Shown here piece by piece: positions 32,925 to 41,450 of a stretch of 64,000 nt of DNA. The number at the start of each line of letters is the position of its first letter. Within the stretch, counting starts at the first letter, position 1. The DNA lies in NCBI RefSeq assembly GCF_009833495.1, contig NZ_WUWG01000006.1:168180-232179 (forward strand), given 5' to 3'. The DNA comes from Oceanomicrobium pacificus (lineage in GTDB: Bacteria; Pseudomonadota; Alphaproteobacteria; Rhodobacterales; Rhodobacteraceae). The notes beneath the pieces were generated by a model, which ran no database searches, had not been told where the DNA came from, and was given only the letters and a program-made list of their open reading frames with translations. The translations under genes and the position numbers were made by a program.

Positions 32925-34724
32925 TTACTCGTCCATTTTCAGCGCGTTGATGAAAGCCGATTGCGGGATCTCGACGCGGCCGAACTGGCGCATCTTCTTC
33001 TTGCCCGCCTTCTGCTTCTCCAAGAGCTTCTTCTTGCGCGTCACGTCGCCGCCGTAACATTTGGCGGTCACGTCCTTGCGCAGCGCCGAGATGGTTTCAC
33101 GCGCGATGATCCGGCCGCCGATGGCCGCCTGGATCGGGATCTTGAACATATGCTGCGGGATCAGTTCCTTCAGCTTGGCGCACATCACACGCCCGCGGGC
33201 TTCCGCGCGGGCGCGGTGCACCATCACCGACAATGCGTCCACCGGCTCGTCATTGACGAGGATCTGCATCTTCACCAGCTGGTCCTGCGCATAGCCGATC
33301 ATCTGGTAGTCGAAGCTGGCATAGCCCTTCGTCACCGATTTCAGACGGTCGTAGAAATCGAACACGACCTCGTTGAGCGGCAGGTCGTAGACCACCATCG
33401 CGCGGCTGCCCGCATAGGTCAGATCCAGCTGGATGCCGCGCCGGTCCTGACAGAGTTTCAGCACATCGCCCAGATAGTCGTCGGGCACGAGGATGGTCGC
33501 CTTGATCCGCGGCTCTTCGATCCGGTCGACATGGACCGCCTCGGGCATGTCGGCGGGATTGTGCATCTCGATCATCGTGCCGTCGGTCTTGTAGACGTGA
33601 TAGATCACGCTCGGCGCGGTGGTGATCAGGTCGATCCCGTATTCCCGCTCCAGTCGGTCGCGGATCACCTCCAGATGCAGAAGCCCAAGGAAGCCGCAGC
33701 GGAAGCCGAAGCCGAGCGCGGCGGAGGTTTCCATCTCGTAGGAGAAGCTCGCATCGTTGAGCGCCAGCTTCTCGATCGCGTCGCGCAGGTCCTCGAACTC
33801 GGCGCTGTCGACCGGGAAGAGGCCGCAGAAAACGACCGGCTGGGCCGGCTGAAAGCCGGGCAGGGGCGTCTCGGCCCCCTTTTTCTCATGCGTGATCGTG
33901 TCGCCGACCCGGGTGTCGCGCACCTGTTTGATGCTGGCGGTCAGGAAGCCCAGCTCGCCCGGCCCCAGACGGTCCACCGGCAACATGCCGGGCTTGAAGA
34001 CGCCGACCCGGTCCACCGGGTAGACGGCGCCGGTCTGCATCATCCGGATCCGGTCGCTCTTTTTCAGCACCCCGTCCATGACGCGCACCAGCACGACGAC
34101 GCCGAGATAGGCGTCATACCAGCTGTCGACGAGCATGGCTTTCAGTGGTGCGTCGGCATTGCCCTTCGGGGCGGGCAGGCGGGTCACGATGGCTTCCAGC
34201 ACATCGCCGATGCCGAGCCCGGTCTTGGCCGAGATTTCCACGGCGTCGGACGCATCGATGCCGATAACATCCTCGATCTGTTCCTTCACCCGCTCCGGTT
34301 CGGCCGCAGGCAGGTCGATCTTGTTGAGGACGGGCACGATCTCGTGGTCGGCCTCGATCGCCTGATAGACATTGGCGAGCGTCTGGGCTTCCACGCCCTG
34401 GCTGGCATCGACAACCAGAAGCGAGCCTTCGACCGCCTTCATCGAGCGGGACACCTCGTAGGCGAAATCGACATGGCCGGGCGTGTCGATCAGGTTCAGC
34501 ACATAGTCCTGCCCGTCGGCGGCGCGATAGTCGATGCGCACGGTCTGCGCCTTGATCGTGATGCCGCGTTCGCGCTCGATATCCATGCTGTCGAGCAGCT
34601 GTTCCTTCATCTCCCGGTCCTGCACGGTGCCGGTGGACTGGATCAGACGGTCGGCCAGCGTCGACTTGCCATGGTCGATATGCGCGACGATCGAAAAATT
34701 GCGGATCTGTGAAAGCTCGGTCAT
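32925..34724 (-). CDS. lepA: Elongation factor 4
   Basis: Ribosome-dependent GTPase that back-translocates or remodels stalled ribosomes. The 599-residue protein has the G1 motif AHIDHGKST near residue 14, [16 protein letters not shown] and NKIDLP, then domains II, III, V and the LepA-specific C-terminal domain with [17 protein letters not shown]. Length matches the family. It lacks EF-G domain IV. The start [16 protein letters not shown] is standard. Confidence 0.97.
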   Translation of the reverse strand: MTELSQIRNFSIVAHIDHGKSTLADRLIQSTGTVQDREMKEQLLDSMDIERERGITIKAQTVRIDYRAADGQDYVLNLIDTPGHVDFAYEVSRSMKAVEGSLLVVDASQGVEAQTLANVYQAIEADHEIVPVLNKIDLPAAEPERVKEQIEDVIGIDASDAVEISAKTGLGIGDVLEAIVTRLPAPKGNADAPLKAMLVDSWYDAYLGVVVLVRVMDGVLKKSDRIRMMQTGAVYPVDRVGVFKPGMLPVDRLGPGELGFLTASIKQVRDTRVGDTITHEKKGAETPLPGFQPAQPVVFCGLFPVDSAEFEDLRDAIEKLALNDASFSYEMETSAALGFGFRCGFLGLLHLEVIRDRLEREYGIDLITTAPSVIYHVYKTDGTMIEMHNPADMPEAVHVDRIEEPRIKATILVPDDYLGDVLKLCQDRRGIQLDLTYAGSRAMVVYDLPLNEVVFDFYDRLKSVTKGYASFDYQMIGYAQDQLVKMQILVNDEPVDALSVMVHRARAEARGRVMCAKLKELIPQHMFKIPIQAAIGGRIIARETISALRKDVTAKCYGGDVTRKKKLLEKQKAGKKKMRQFGRVEIPQSAFINALKMDE

Positions 34725-34888
34725 GGCATCGGCATATGCGGGGGAAAACCGGTCCCGTCAAGCGCGCGAGAGGCGAATTTGAACGGTTGGCGGATTCCTT
34801 TTGAAGCCGGTCCGTGCTAAGTTCCGCTTCCAACGGGTCCGGTCGTGGCCCGGACATGTGAAAGAGCAGTCAGTTACAGGTGTATCCC

Positions 34889-35209
34889 ATGATCCGAACC
34901 ACCAGGGGTCTGGCCTTCTGCCTTGTCATCGGCATGACCGCAACAGGCGGTTCCCAGCCCGTTTCCGCCGCGAATATCGCCCGCGCCTGCCTCGCGTCCG
35001 ACCGGTCCCCCGGGGCCGAGGTCTGCGCCTGTGCGCAATCGGTCGCCAATCAGGTGCTGACACGGTCCGACCAGAACAAGGCCGTCAAGATCATCGCCGA
35101 GCCGGACAAGTTCATCGACTACAAATATTCCAAGAGCGCCAACGCCAAGGCCTTCCTCGAGCGCTACAAGGTCTGGGGCGAGATGGCGTCGAAGATCTGC
35201 GGCACCTGA
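34889..35209 (+). CDS. Exported cysteine-containing small protein
   Basis: A 106-residue protein with a Sec signal peptide (GLAFCLVIGMTATGG, cut near AANI) and a mature part with four cysteines (ARACLAS, VCACAQ, KICGT), likely disulphide-bonded in the periplasm. The helix from TRSDQNKAVKIIAEPDKFIDY looks conserved-type. ATG 34889 is used; a GTG 9 nt upstream is possible. Divergent from lepA, tail to tail with the proline-rich gene. Family not recognised. Confidence 0.65.
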   Translation: MIRTTRGLAFCLVIGMTATGGSQPVSAANIARACLASDRSPGAEVCACAQSVANQVLTRSDQNKAVKIIAEPDKFIDYKYSKSANAKAFLERYKVWGEMASKICGT

Positions 35210-35219
35210 GGCGCAGGCC

Positions 35220-35885
35220 TCAGGACACCAGAACGTAGATGAGCGTGCCGTCATAGAATGTCGGCGCGTAGACGGCGTCGCCGCAGATGTAGCGCAATTC
35301 GCCCGATCCGGTCGCGCCTTCCTGACAGCCTTCGGGCAGTTCGTCGATATAGACGAAGGAACCCGACGGCAGCGTGACGAAGAAATACCAGCCCCATGCC
35401 GGCGACCAGTAATAGCGGCCCCAGCGCGGATGGGGCGGCCGCTGGTAGGGCGGCTTGTGATAGGGTGGGCGGTAGCCGGGCGGCCTGCGCCCCGCGGGTG
35501 AGAAACCGGGCGGCCGAGGATCGCCGGGCCGGACGATCGGTCCGGGACCGGGATTGAAGCCGGGTTTCTGCGGCTCCGGCGGGCGGATGCCCGGTCGGTC
35601 GGGCGGCTCCGGGCGCGGCGGTCGCGTCTCGGGCGGGGGCGCCGGCAAGGGGGCAGGACGTGTCGTGGGGCGGGTTCCGGGGCGCACGGGCGGACGGGAC
35701 GGGCGCGACGGGCGGCTGAAGCCCGGTTTGGCACCGGCACCGCCGCCCGGAGGCCGGTGGCCCTCGAAACCGCCACCTCCGGCGGCAAAGCCGCTGCGGG
35801 CATGAACCGGGGCCGTCACCGGGGGCAGGGGCGCGCCGAGACCGGCCACCAGTAGACAAAGGATCGGCAGGCGAAGCTTGGTCAT
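35220..35885 (-). CDS. Proline-rich exported protein
   Basis: A 221-residue protein with a signal peptide (LPILCLLVAGLGAPLPP), a Gly-rich start and about 100 residues of very Pro/Arg-rich sequence with RPP, RPG and KPG repeats, then a folded C-terminal part with aromatic residues (RYYWSPAWGWYFFVTLPSG and LPEGCQEG). Such proteins span or line the cell wall. The start overlaps the stop of the upstream DUF2092 gene by 4 bp, so both are expressed together. Function unknown; low-complexity sequence makes homology unreliable. Confidence 0.7.
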   Translation of the reverse strand: MTKLRLPILCLLVAGLGAPLPPVTAPVHARSGFAAGGGGFEGHRPPGGGAGAKPGFSRPSRPSRPPVRPGTRPTTRPAPLPAPPPETRPPRPEPPDRPGIRPPEPQKPGFNPGPGPIVRPGDPRPPGFSPAGRRPPGYRPPYHKPPYQRPPHPRWGRYYWSPAWGWYFFVTLPSGSFVYIDELPEGCQEGATGSGELRYICGDAVYAPTFYDGTLIYVLVS

Positions 35886-36658
35886 TGCGCCCCTCCACCG
35901 TCAGCAGTTGATGGCGTCAGCATCGGCACGATCCGTAGGTCCGGATCGTCGGGCGGTGCAAAGAGCGCTGCGGGCACCTGTCGCACGAAATCCCAGCCGG
36001 AGAACTCGACGCGATATTGCGGCCAGCCCTGCTCGTGGGTGCGCGTGGTGACGAGCAGCACGGGCAGGGGCGGCGTGCTGCGGGACAGGAAAAGCTGCCA
36101 GTCGGCCTCATACTGGGTGAAGGCCAGATGCCAGACCGGCTGGCCCTTCCATTCGGTCGGGCCGAGCAGTGCCGCGCCGGTCAGACCTTCGGGCAGGCGG
36201 CTGGCCAGATCGGGCGTCAGAAATTCCTGTAAGGGTAAGTCCATGCCGAACCGCTCCCGCGCAGCGCTGGCGAGCGTTTCGAGCGTGCCGTCGAGCGGTG
36301 CGGTCGCCAGCAGGTTCCGGTCGCTGTCGATCAGCGAGAGGGTCGCCCCGTCAAAGCGCAATTCCTGCCGCAATCCCGCTTCGCCATGCATGATCCGGAC
36401 CCGGTCGGGCCGCGCGATCTGGGTGGCGCCGTCGCGGAAGGCGGTGATCTTCTCGCGCCCGTCCGCGACTGTCTCATAGGCGACGTGCCAGCGGAAGCCG
36501 AGCCGCGGCGCGGCATCAAGCGCGGCGGCGGCTTCGTCCAGAAGCGCCATGGCATCCGGATCGAGCGCGGGCGCCTCCTGTGCGGAAAGCGGCACCGCGG
36601 CCACGAGGCCGAGCAGAAGCGCGGCCGTCGGTGCGGGCTGATGTGCAAACGGGATCAT
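35882..36658 (-). CDS. DUF2092 family periplasmic protein
   Basis: A 258-residue protein with a signal peptide (AALLLGLVAAVPLSAQ). The mature part resembles DUF2092: a helical ALDPDAMALLDEAAAALDAA start, then beta-rich FRDGATQIARPDRVRI, FDGATLSLID and WHLAFTQYEADWQLFLS segments, similar in layout to LolA/LolB-fold lipoprotein carriers. It is translationally coupled to the proline-rich gene downstream. Members often sit beside such proline-rich genes; a role at the cell envelope is an inference. Confidence 0.78.
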   Translation of the reverse strand: MIPFAHQPAPTAALLLGLVAAVPLSAQEAPALDPDAMALLDEAAAALDAAPRLGFRWHVAYETVADGREKITAFRDGATQIARPDRVRIMHGEAGLRQELRFDGATLSLIDSDRNLLATAPLDGTLETLASAARERFGMDLPLQEFLTPDLASRLPEGLTGAALLGPTEWKGQPVWHLAFTQYEADWQLFLSRSTPPLPVLLVTTRTHEQGWPQYRVEFSGWDFVRQVPAALFAPPDDPDLRIVPMLTPSTADGGGAQ

Positions 36659-36700
36659 GGGTCGAGCCTAGCGGGGCCGGGCCGTCGCTGGCAACTCTGC

Positions 36701-37159
36701 TCAGCGGCCGGCCTTGAGGCGCGCGACCCACCCGTCGGCCGCCGCTTCGATCAGGTCGAGCACATGGTCGAACCGGTCGTCATAATAGGGGTCGGGCACG
36801 GATCGGCCGGCCGTCTCCGGCGCGCCATCGAGAAAAAGCGCGATCCGGTCATGCGCCTCGGGTGGCAAAAGGCGCCGCAAATCGGCGGCATTCTGGTCGT
36901 CCATGGCAAGGATCAGATCGAAGCGGCCGTCCCCTTGGACGACTTGCCGCGCACGCTGGCGGCTCAGATCATATCCCCGCGCCGCTGCGGCGGCCTGCGC
37001 GCGCCTGTCTGGCGGATGGCCAACATGCCAGCCGCCGGTGCCCGCACTGTCGACCTCCAGCGCCAGACCGGCCTCTTCGGCCCGTGTCCGCAGGACGGCT
37101 TCGGCTGTCGGGCTGCGGCAGATATTTCCAAGGCAGACGCAGAGCACGGAGACTGTCAC
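36701..37159 (-). CDS. Low-molecular-weight protein tyrosine phosphatase
   Basis: A 152-residue phosphatase with the P-loop VCLGNICRSPTAEA (CX5R near residue 8) and the general-acid motif VPDPYYDD near residue 120, both complete, so it should be active against phosphotyrosine or, in some family members, arginine phosphate. Cytoplasmic. No tyrosine kinase or exopolysaccharide gene lies nearby, so the partner is unknown. It is distinct from the divergent CX5R protein at 8606. Confidence 0.93.
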   Translation of the reverse strand: MTVSVLCVCLGNICRSPTAEAVLRTRAEEAGLALEVDSAGTGGWHVGHPPDRRAQAAAAARGYDLSRQRARQVVQGDGRFDLILAMDDQNAADLRRLLPPEAHDRIALFLDGAPETAGRSVPDPYYDDRFDHVLDLIEAAADGWVARLKAGR

Positions 37160-37202
37160 GGGCAGGGTCCCTTCAACCGGTCGGTGGACGCCCGCACATC
37201 AA

Positions 37203-37236
37203 CAAAAAACCTGCGGCACGTCCGGCGCACCGCAGG
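37203..37236 (-). terminator. Terminator of the copper chaperone gene
   Basis: On the minus strand, CCTGCGG and CCGCAGG form a 7-bp stem around a 13-base loop, followed directly by TTTTTTG. It lies 28 bp after the PCuAC stop codon. Confidence 0.75.
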
Positions 37237-37263
37237 CTGCAGGTCTGGCTCTGTCAGGTCAAG

Positions 37264-37740
37264 TCAGTGGCCGGTGTGGCCGCCATGCCCGTGACCCGCC
37301 GCATCGGCACTGCGGGCGCTGTCGACGGGGATCTCGACGGTCAGTTCGCCGGCTTTCTCGAAGACGAGCGTCACGGTGACGGTTTCGCCATCGGGCAACG
37401 GCTTGGTCAGCCCCATGAACATCACATGGTTGCCGCCGCGCTGGAGCAGGACCGCGCCACCGGCGGGAATCTCGATCCCGTCTTCCAGTTGAACCATGCG
37501 GGCAACACCGTCCTGCATCACATGGGTGTGCAACTCGGTCTTCTTGGCCACGTCGCTGCGAGCGTCGATGAGCCTATCGGCCGTGTCGCCGGGGTTCCTG
37601 ATTTCGAAAAAGGCGGCGCCGGCCTTGGCAACCGGGCTGGCGACGCGCGCATAGGCGTCATGGATCATCAGGTCGGCTGCGGCGAGCGGCAGGGCGGACA
37701 GGAAAAGCGCGGCAGTGGCCGCGAGGCTTGTGCGTTTCAT
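37264..37740 (-). CDS. Copper chaperone PCu(A)C
   Basis: A 158-residue periplasmic protein that binds Cu(I) and delivers it to the CuA centre of cytochrome oxidase. Signal peptide ATAALFLSALPLAAA; then the PCuAC core with AAFFEIRNPGDTADRL, the ligand motif HTHVMQDGVARM and RGGNHVMFMGLTKPL (His/Met ligands as H-x-M...M...H-x-M). The C-terminus is His/Gly-rich (GHGHGGHTGH), which may bind extra metal. The upstream small Cys-rich exported gene on the same strand is a likely partner. Confidence 0.93.
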   Translation of the reverse strand: MKRTSLAATAALFLSALPLAAADLMIHDAYARVASPVAKAGAAFFEIRNPGDTADRLIDARSDVAKKTELHTHVMQDGVARMVQLEDGIEIPAGGAVLLQRGGNHVMFMGLTKPLPDGETVTVTLVFEKAGELTVEIPVDSARSADAAGHGHGGHTGH

Positions 37741-37782
37741 TGTCGAAACTCCGGGTCTGAATTGGGGTTGGAGGGGTAAGGT

Positions 37783-38127
37783 TCAGACCGGGAACGGGGG
37801 CGCGCGGGCGCTGGCGTCGGGCGCCGGGGCGGCCTTCGACGCGACGAAGAGGCGGGGCAGGTGCTGCTGGGGCGCCGGACCGGCCGGGATGGATGCAGCC
37901 GCTGCAGCACAGCTGCCATCGGCGGTGCCAAGGCAGCAGATCTCGCAGTCATGGTCGGGAGCGGGCGGCGCGAACGGGTCGTCCATGACCACGCTGCGCA
38001 TCTCGCCACCGATGCACAGCACCATCATCGTGCCCGCAGCACCGCGTGCCATGACAAGCCCGGTCTGCCCGATCAGCATCAGGCAGAGCAGCAGGAGCGT
38101 CGCGGCGATACGGGGCGTGCGGGTCAT
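37783..38127 (-). CDS. Small exported Cys-containing protein beside PCuAC
   Basis: A 114-residue protein with an N-terminal hydrophobic segment (TLLLLCLMLIGQTGLVMA) that looks like a signal peptide or anchor. Visible metal-type residues are HDCEICCLG, near the middle, plus scattered cysteines, and the tail is Pro/Ala-rich. Layout is similar to DUF2946-type proteins found beside copper genes. It precedes the PCuAC gene by 42 bp on the same strand and may help in copper handling. Not firmly recognised. Confidence 0.62.
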   Translation of the reverse strand: MTRTPRIAATLLLLCLMLIGQTGLVMARGAAGTMMVLCIGGEMRSVVMDDPFAPPAPDHDCEICCLGTADGSCAAAAASIPAGPAPQQHLPRLFVASKAAPAPDASARAPPFPV

Positions 38128-38181
38128 GGGGGCAGGGTATAGCAGGCGGCCGGTTCAGCGGCGCCGTGACCAAACGCAGCA

Positions 38182-38205
38182 GCCCCGCCGGTTGCCCGGC
38201 GGGGC
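38182..38205 (-). terminator. Hairpin after rpmB (probable terminator)
   Basis: GCCCCGCCGG (38182-38191) and CCGGCGGGGC (38196-38205) form a perfect 10-bp GC stem with loop TTGC, 26 bp past the rpmB stop on the minus strand. The following T-content is low, so it may work weakly or with help. Confidence 0.6.
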
Positions 38206-38231
38206 CGTCAAATCCGTCAGAGCGGGCGGGA

Positions 38232-38519
38232 TCAGGCGGTTGCCTGGGCCTTTGCCACGTCTTTCTTGATCTTCAGGGCCTTGGCGGACAGTTCCGCATC
38301 TTTGGCCTTGGCGAGGAAGGCATCAAGCCCGCCCCGGTGATCGACACTGCGCAGCGCGGCGGCCGAAACACGCAGCTGGAAGCTGCGGCCGAGCGTTTCG
38401 CTCTGCAGGGTCACATCGTTCAGGTTCGGCAGGAAGCGACGCTTGGTCTTGTTGTTGGCGTGGCTGACATTGTTGCCCACCAAAACGCCCTTGCCGGTCA
38501 GTTCGCAGCGACGAGACAT
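38232..38519 (-). CDS. rpmB: 50S ribosomal protein L28
   Basis: A 95-residue ribosomal protein: [20 protein letters not shown], then [14 protein letters not shown] and [16 protein letters not shown], the normal L28 order. One N-terminal Cys remains of the zinc-type motif seen in some lineages. It is a single-gene unit here, with a hairpin after the stop. Start ATG 38519 fits the family; upstream in-frame codons are not conserved-type. Confidence 0.96.
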   Translation of the reverse strand: MSRRCELTGKGVLVGNNVSHANNKTKRRFLPNLNDVTLQSETLGRSFQLRVSAAALRSVDHRGGLDAFLAKAKDAELSAKALKIKKDVAKAQATA

Positions 38520-38798
38520 TGTGCTGTCCTTAATTCTGTTGTTCACGAGGGTGCCGGGCGCCGTCAGGCACCGCACCGGAAATCCGAAGCCGCCTTCTAC
38601 GCAGGAAGGGGGGGGAGGTCAAGGGGACAGGGTGAGGAATCTCGGGCGATGGCCATACGCTGCCGCCGGGCGGGCCGCACCGCGCCGATTTCACCCCTAA
38701 ACGCGCGTCTTGCAAGTGGAAATGCGTTGCGTTCACGCCTAGTCTGCGCCGCAAAGCCCCGCCCGCGAGCGGGAGCGCGACATGGCAGGGAGAGAATC

Positions 38799-39527
38799 AT
38801 GAGCAAATCCGCATTGATCGTCTGGGGCGGCTGGGACGGGCACGAGCCCGACAAGGTCGCCGCCCTGTGCGCGCAGATCCTGCGGGATGCCGGCATCACC
38901 GCCGAGGTGGCGGACAGTCTCGATGCTTTTGCCGACGCGGACCGTCTCGCGGCGCTCGACCTGATCGTTCCGGTCTGGACCATGGGCACGATCGACAAGG
39001 CGCTGGTGGAGAATGTAAGCGAGGCCGTCGCGGGCGGCACCGGGCTTGCGGGCTGTCATGGCGGCATGTGCGACGCGTTTCGCGATCAGGTGCTCTGGCA
39101 GTTCATGACCGGCGCCAACTGGGTCGCCCATCCGGGCGGCGACGGGGTCGATTACCGTGTGAACATCCGTGCGGGATCGAGCCCGCTTGTCGACGGGATC
39201 GGCGATTTCGATGTCAGTTCGGAGCAATATTACCTGCATGTCGATCCGGCCAACGAGGTGCTGGCCACGACCCGCTTCCCCACCACGCGCTGGTATCACA
39301 GCGCCAATGGCGAAGTGGATGTGCCGGTCGTCTGGACCCGTCGTTGGGGCGCTGGCCGGGTCTATTACAACGCGCTCGGCCACAAGGCGGATGTGATCGA
39401 CCACGGGCCGGCGCTGGAGCTGATGCGGCGCGGCCTGCTCTGGGCGGCCGAGAGCAAGGCCGCCGCACGCGCGGCGGGGCTCAGCCGTGACACATTCGCG
39501 GCCGCAAGCGCCAAGGGCAACTACTGA
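38799..39527 (+). CDS. ThuA-like domain protein (trehalose utilisation type)
   Basis: A 242-residue protein of the ThuA glutamine-amidotransferase-like fold. It begins KSALIVWGGWDGHEPDKVA, with GLAGCHGGMCDAF near residue 87 carrying the Cys-His pair, then FDVSSEQYYLHVD and RRWGAGRVYYNALGH, the typical ThuA end. AGGGAGAGAATC precedes the ATG. In rhizobia ThuA oxidises trehalose-type disaccharides with ThuB; here no sugar genes are adjacent, so the substrate stays open. Confidence 0.87.
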   Translation: MSKSALIVWGGWDGHEPDKVAALCAQILRDAGITAEVADSLDAFADADRLAALDLIVPVWTMGTIDKALVENVSEAVAGGTGLAGCHGGMCDAFRDQVLWQFMTGANWVAHPGGDGVDYRVNIRAGSSPLVDGIGDFDVSSEQYYLHVDPANEVLATTRFPTTRWYHSANGEVDVPVVWTRRWGAGRVYYNALGHKADVIDHGPALELMRRGLLWAAESKAAARAAGLSRDTFAAASAKGNY

Positions 39528-39555
39528 CGGTTCAGGTTCAGGTGTTGCGCGCGGC

Positions 39556-40563
39556 CTAGCCAGAGAGGCGTGCGCGCAAGGCGTCTAGCAGGTCGGCAGC
39601 GGCAGCGTCGGGCGCGGCGCCGTCGGCCACCGCGCGGGCGCTGTCGGCCAGTTTCGCGCGCAGGTCCTCGTCGCTGTCGAGAAGATCGCGCAGGCCGGCA
39701 TCCACTTCATCGCGGAACCAGCCCAGATCCTGCGTCCGGCGCCGCTCCGCCAGCACGCCCTGCTTCCGACGCCAGTTGAAAAGGGTTTCCAGTTCCGACC
39801 GCGCCTCCGCGAGGCCGGCGCCCGTCATGGCCGAGACCGTCCGCACCTTGGGAAATCCGTCCGGGTCGATCGGTCGGTGCCGCATCAGGCGGAGCGCGCC
39901 GGCATAGTCGGCCGCCGCGCGCTCGGCCTCGGCCTTCAGCGCGCCATCGGCCTTGTTGACGAGCACCAGATCGGCCATTTCCATGATCCCGCGCTTCACG
40001 CCCTGCAACTCGTCCCCGCCAGCCGGCGCGAGCAGGAGCAGGAACAGATCGGTCATGTTCGCGACCATGGTTTCCGACTGGCCGACGCCGACCGTCTCGA
40101 TCAGCACCAGATCGAATCCGGCGGCCTCGCAGAGACGGACGGCTTCCCGCGTGCGCCGGGCCACGCCGCCGAGCGTTCGGTTGGAGGGACTCGGCCGGAT
40201 ATAGGCGCCCGTGTGTCGGCTGAGCCGGTCCATCCGCGTCTTGTCGCCAAGGATCGAGCCGCCCGAGACCCCGGATGACGGATCGACAGCGAGCACTGCG
40301 ACCCGCAGCCCGTCATCGGCGAGCATCAGCCCGAAACTTTCAATGAATGTGGATTTGCCGACCCCCGGCGTGCCGGTCAGTCCGAGCCGCATGGCTGGCC
40401 GGCCCAAGGCGGGCAGGGCGGCCAGAAGGGCACGTGCCTCCGCCCGGTGATCGGGGCGGGTCGATTCCACGAGCGTGATGCCCTTGGACAGCGCGCGACG
40501 GTCACCTGCAGCGATGCGGGCCGCCAGTTCTGCCATGTCGCGCACGCCTGTCGTCAAAGTCAT
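39556..40563 (-). CDS. meaB: Methylmalonyl-CoA mutase-associated GTPase MeaB
   Basis: A 335-residue G3E GTPase that protects methylmalonyl-CoA mutase and loads adenosylcobalamin. P-loop [12 protein letters not shown] is near residue 62, followed by [19 protein letters not shown], the [11 protein letters not shown] switch region and NKAD for guanine binding. Length and C-terminal dimerisation arm are normal. Supports propionyl-CoA or ethylmalonyl-CoA metabolism, common in Rhodobacterales; the mutase gene is not in the window. ATG 40563 or 40536 could be the start. Confidence 0.94.
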   Translation of the reverse strand: MTLTTGVRDMAELAARIAAGDRRALSKGITLVESTRPDHRAEARALLAALPALGRPAMRLGLTGTPGVGKSTFIESFGLMLADDGLRVAVLAVDPSSGVSGGSILGDKTRMDRLSRHTGAYIRPSPSNRTLGGVARRTREAVRLCEAAGFDLVLIETVGVGQSETMVANMTDLFLLLLAPAGGDELQGVKRGIMEMADLVLVNKADGALKAEAERAAADYAGALRLMRHRPIDPDGFPKVRTVSAMTGAGLAEARSELETLFNWRRKQGVLAERRRTQDLGWFRDEVDAGLRDLLDSDEDLRAKLADSARAVADGAAPDAAAADLLDALRARLSG

Positions 40564-40673
40564 CTGCCCGGCCTGTTCATGTCGGAATGTTACGGTGATT
40601 TGACTTCTTTGCCTGCCGCCGCTCGATTATGTCCAGTAGGCAAAGTCATTTTTTAGATATTTTGGGGGTCCGC

Positions 40674-41405
40674 ATGTCGCGACCGAGGGGATTGATACCG
40701 GCTTTGGCGCTCGGGGGCGCCCTGGCCCTTGCCGGACTACCGGCCAGCGCCAACGAGAGCCAGCGCTACGAGGTATATCTGGGCGGGCTGAAGGCCGGTG
40801 ACATGCAGCTTGAGGCGCAGGAAAGCGGGTCGAGCTATTCGGTGCGCGGCCGGATGCAGCCGGGCGGGGTGCTCGGCTATATGGTCAAGTTCCTCTTTCA
40901 GGGACAGGCGCAGGGCGGGCTGACAGGGGCCGGTTCCGTGCGCCCCGCCCGCTATGAAGGCAAGTCGCAGACCCGCGGGCGCAACAACAACGTGCTCATC
41001 GAATTCGGGCCGAATGCGCCGCGCAACGTGGTCCTGAATCCGAAGCCGAAACCGCGTCCCTACAGGCTTGATCCGACCGCACAGCGCAATGTGGTGGACC
41101 CGCTATCCACTGCCTATGACGCGCTGCGTGCCCGCCCGCGGGGCCAGATCTGCAATCGCAGCTGGACGGTGTTCGACGGGCTGAAAACCAGCCGCGTGAC
41201 GCTGAGCCGCCCGCGGCAGGAAAGCGGTGCGGTCCTGTGCGACGGAAGCCTGAGCCGTGTGGGCGGCTATTCCCCCAAGGACATGGCAGAGGCCAAGAGC
41301 TTCCCCTTCACCATCCATTACGTCGATGCGGGCGACGGCACGATGAAGGTCAGCAAATTCGTGACCCGCTCGATTTTCGGCACCATTGTCGCGCATCGCC
41401 GCTAG
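40674..41405 (+). CDS. DUF3108 domain exported protein
   Basis: A 243-residue protein with a signal peptide (LALGGALALAGLPASA). The mature part has the DUF3108 layout: ESQRYEVYLGGLKAGDMQLEA, a series of amphipathic beta strands, VVDPLSTAYDAL and WTVFDGLKTSRVTL. Predicted to be a periplasmic beta-rich protein in Gram-negative bacteria; function unknown. GGGGGTCCGC precedes the ATG at 40674; an in-frame ATG at 40629 has no ribosome-binding site. Followed after 45 bp by hrpB in the same direction. Confidence 0.85.
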   Translation: MSRPRGLIPALALGGALALAGLPASANESQRYEVYLGGLKAGDMQLEAQESGSSYSVRGRMQPGGVLGYMVKFLFQGQAQGGLTGAGSVRPARYEGKSQTRGRNNNVLIEFGPNAPRNVVLNPKPKPRPYRLDPTAQRNVVDPLSTAYDALRARPRGQICNRSWTVFDGLKTSRVTLSRPRQESGAVLCDGSLSRVGGYSPKDMAEAKSFPFTIHYVDAGDGTMKVSKFVTRSIFGTIVAHRR

Positions 41406-41450
41406 GCTGCCGGGTTGCCGCGCGTGGCGCCGTCCTGCTATCGGCAGGCG

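Noticed and set aside
32610..34712. A 700-codon open frame on the plus strand opposite lepA
   Set aside because: It is the antisense of a clear, full-length lepA; composition is His/Asp/Gln-rich as expected for antisense frames in GC-rich DNA, with no motif.
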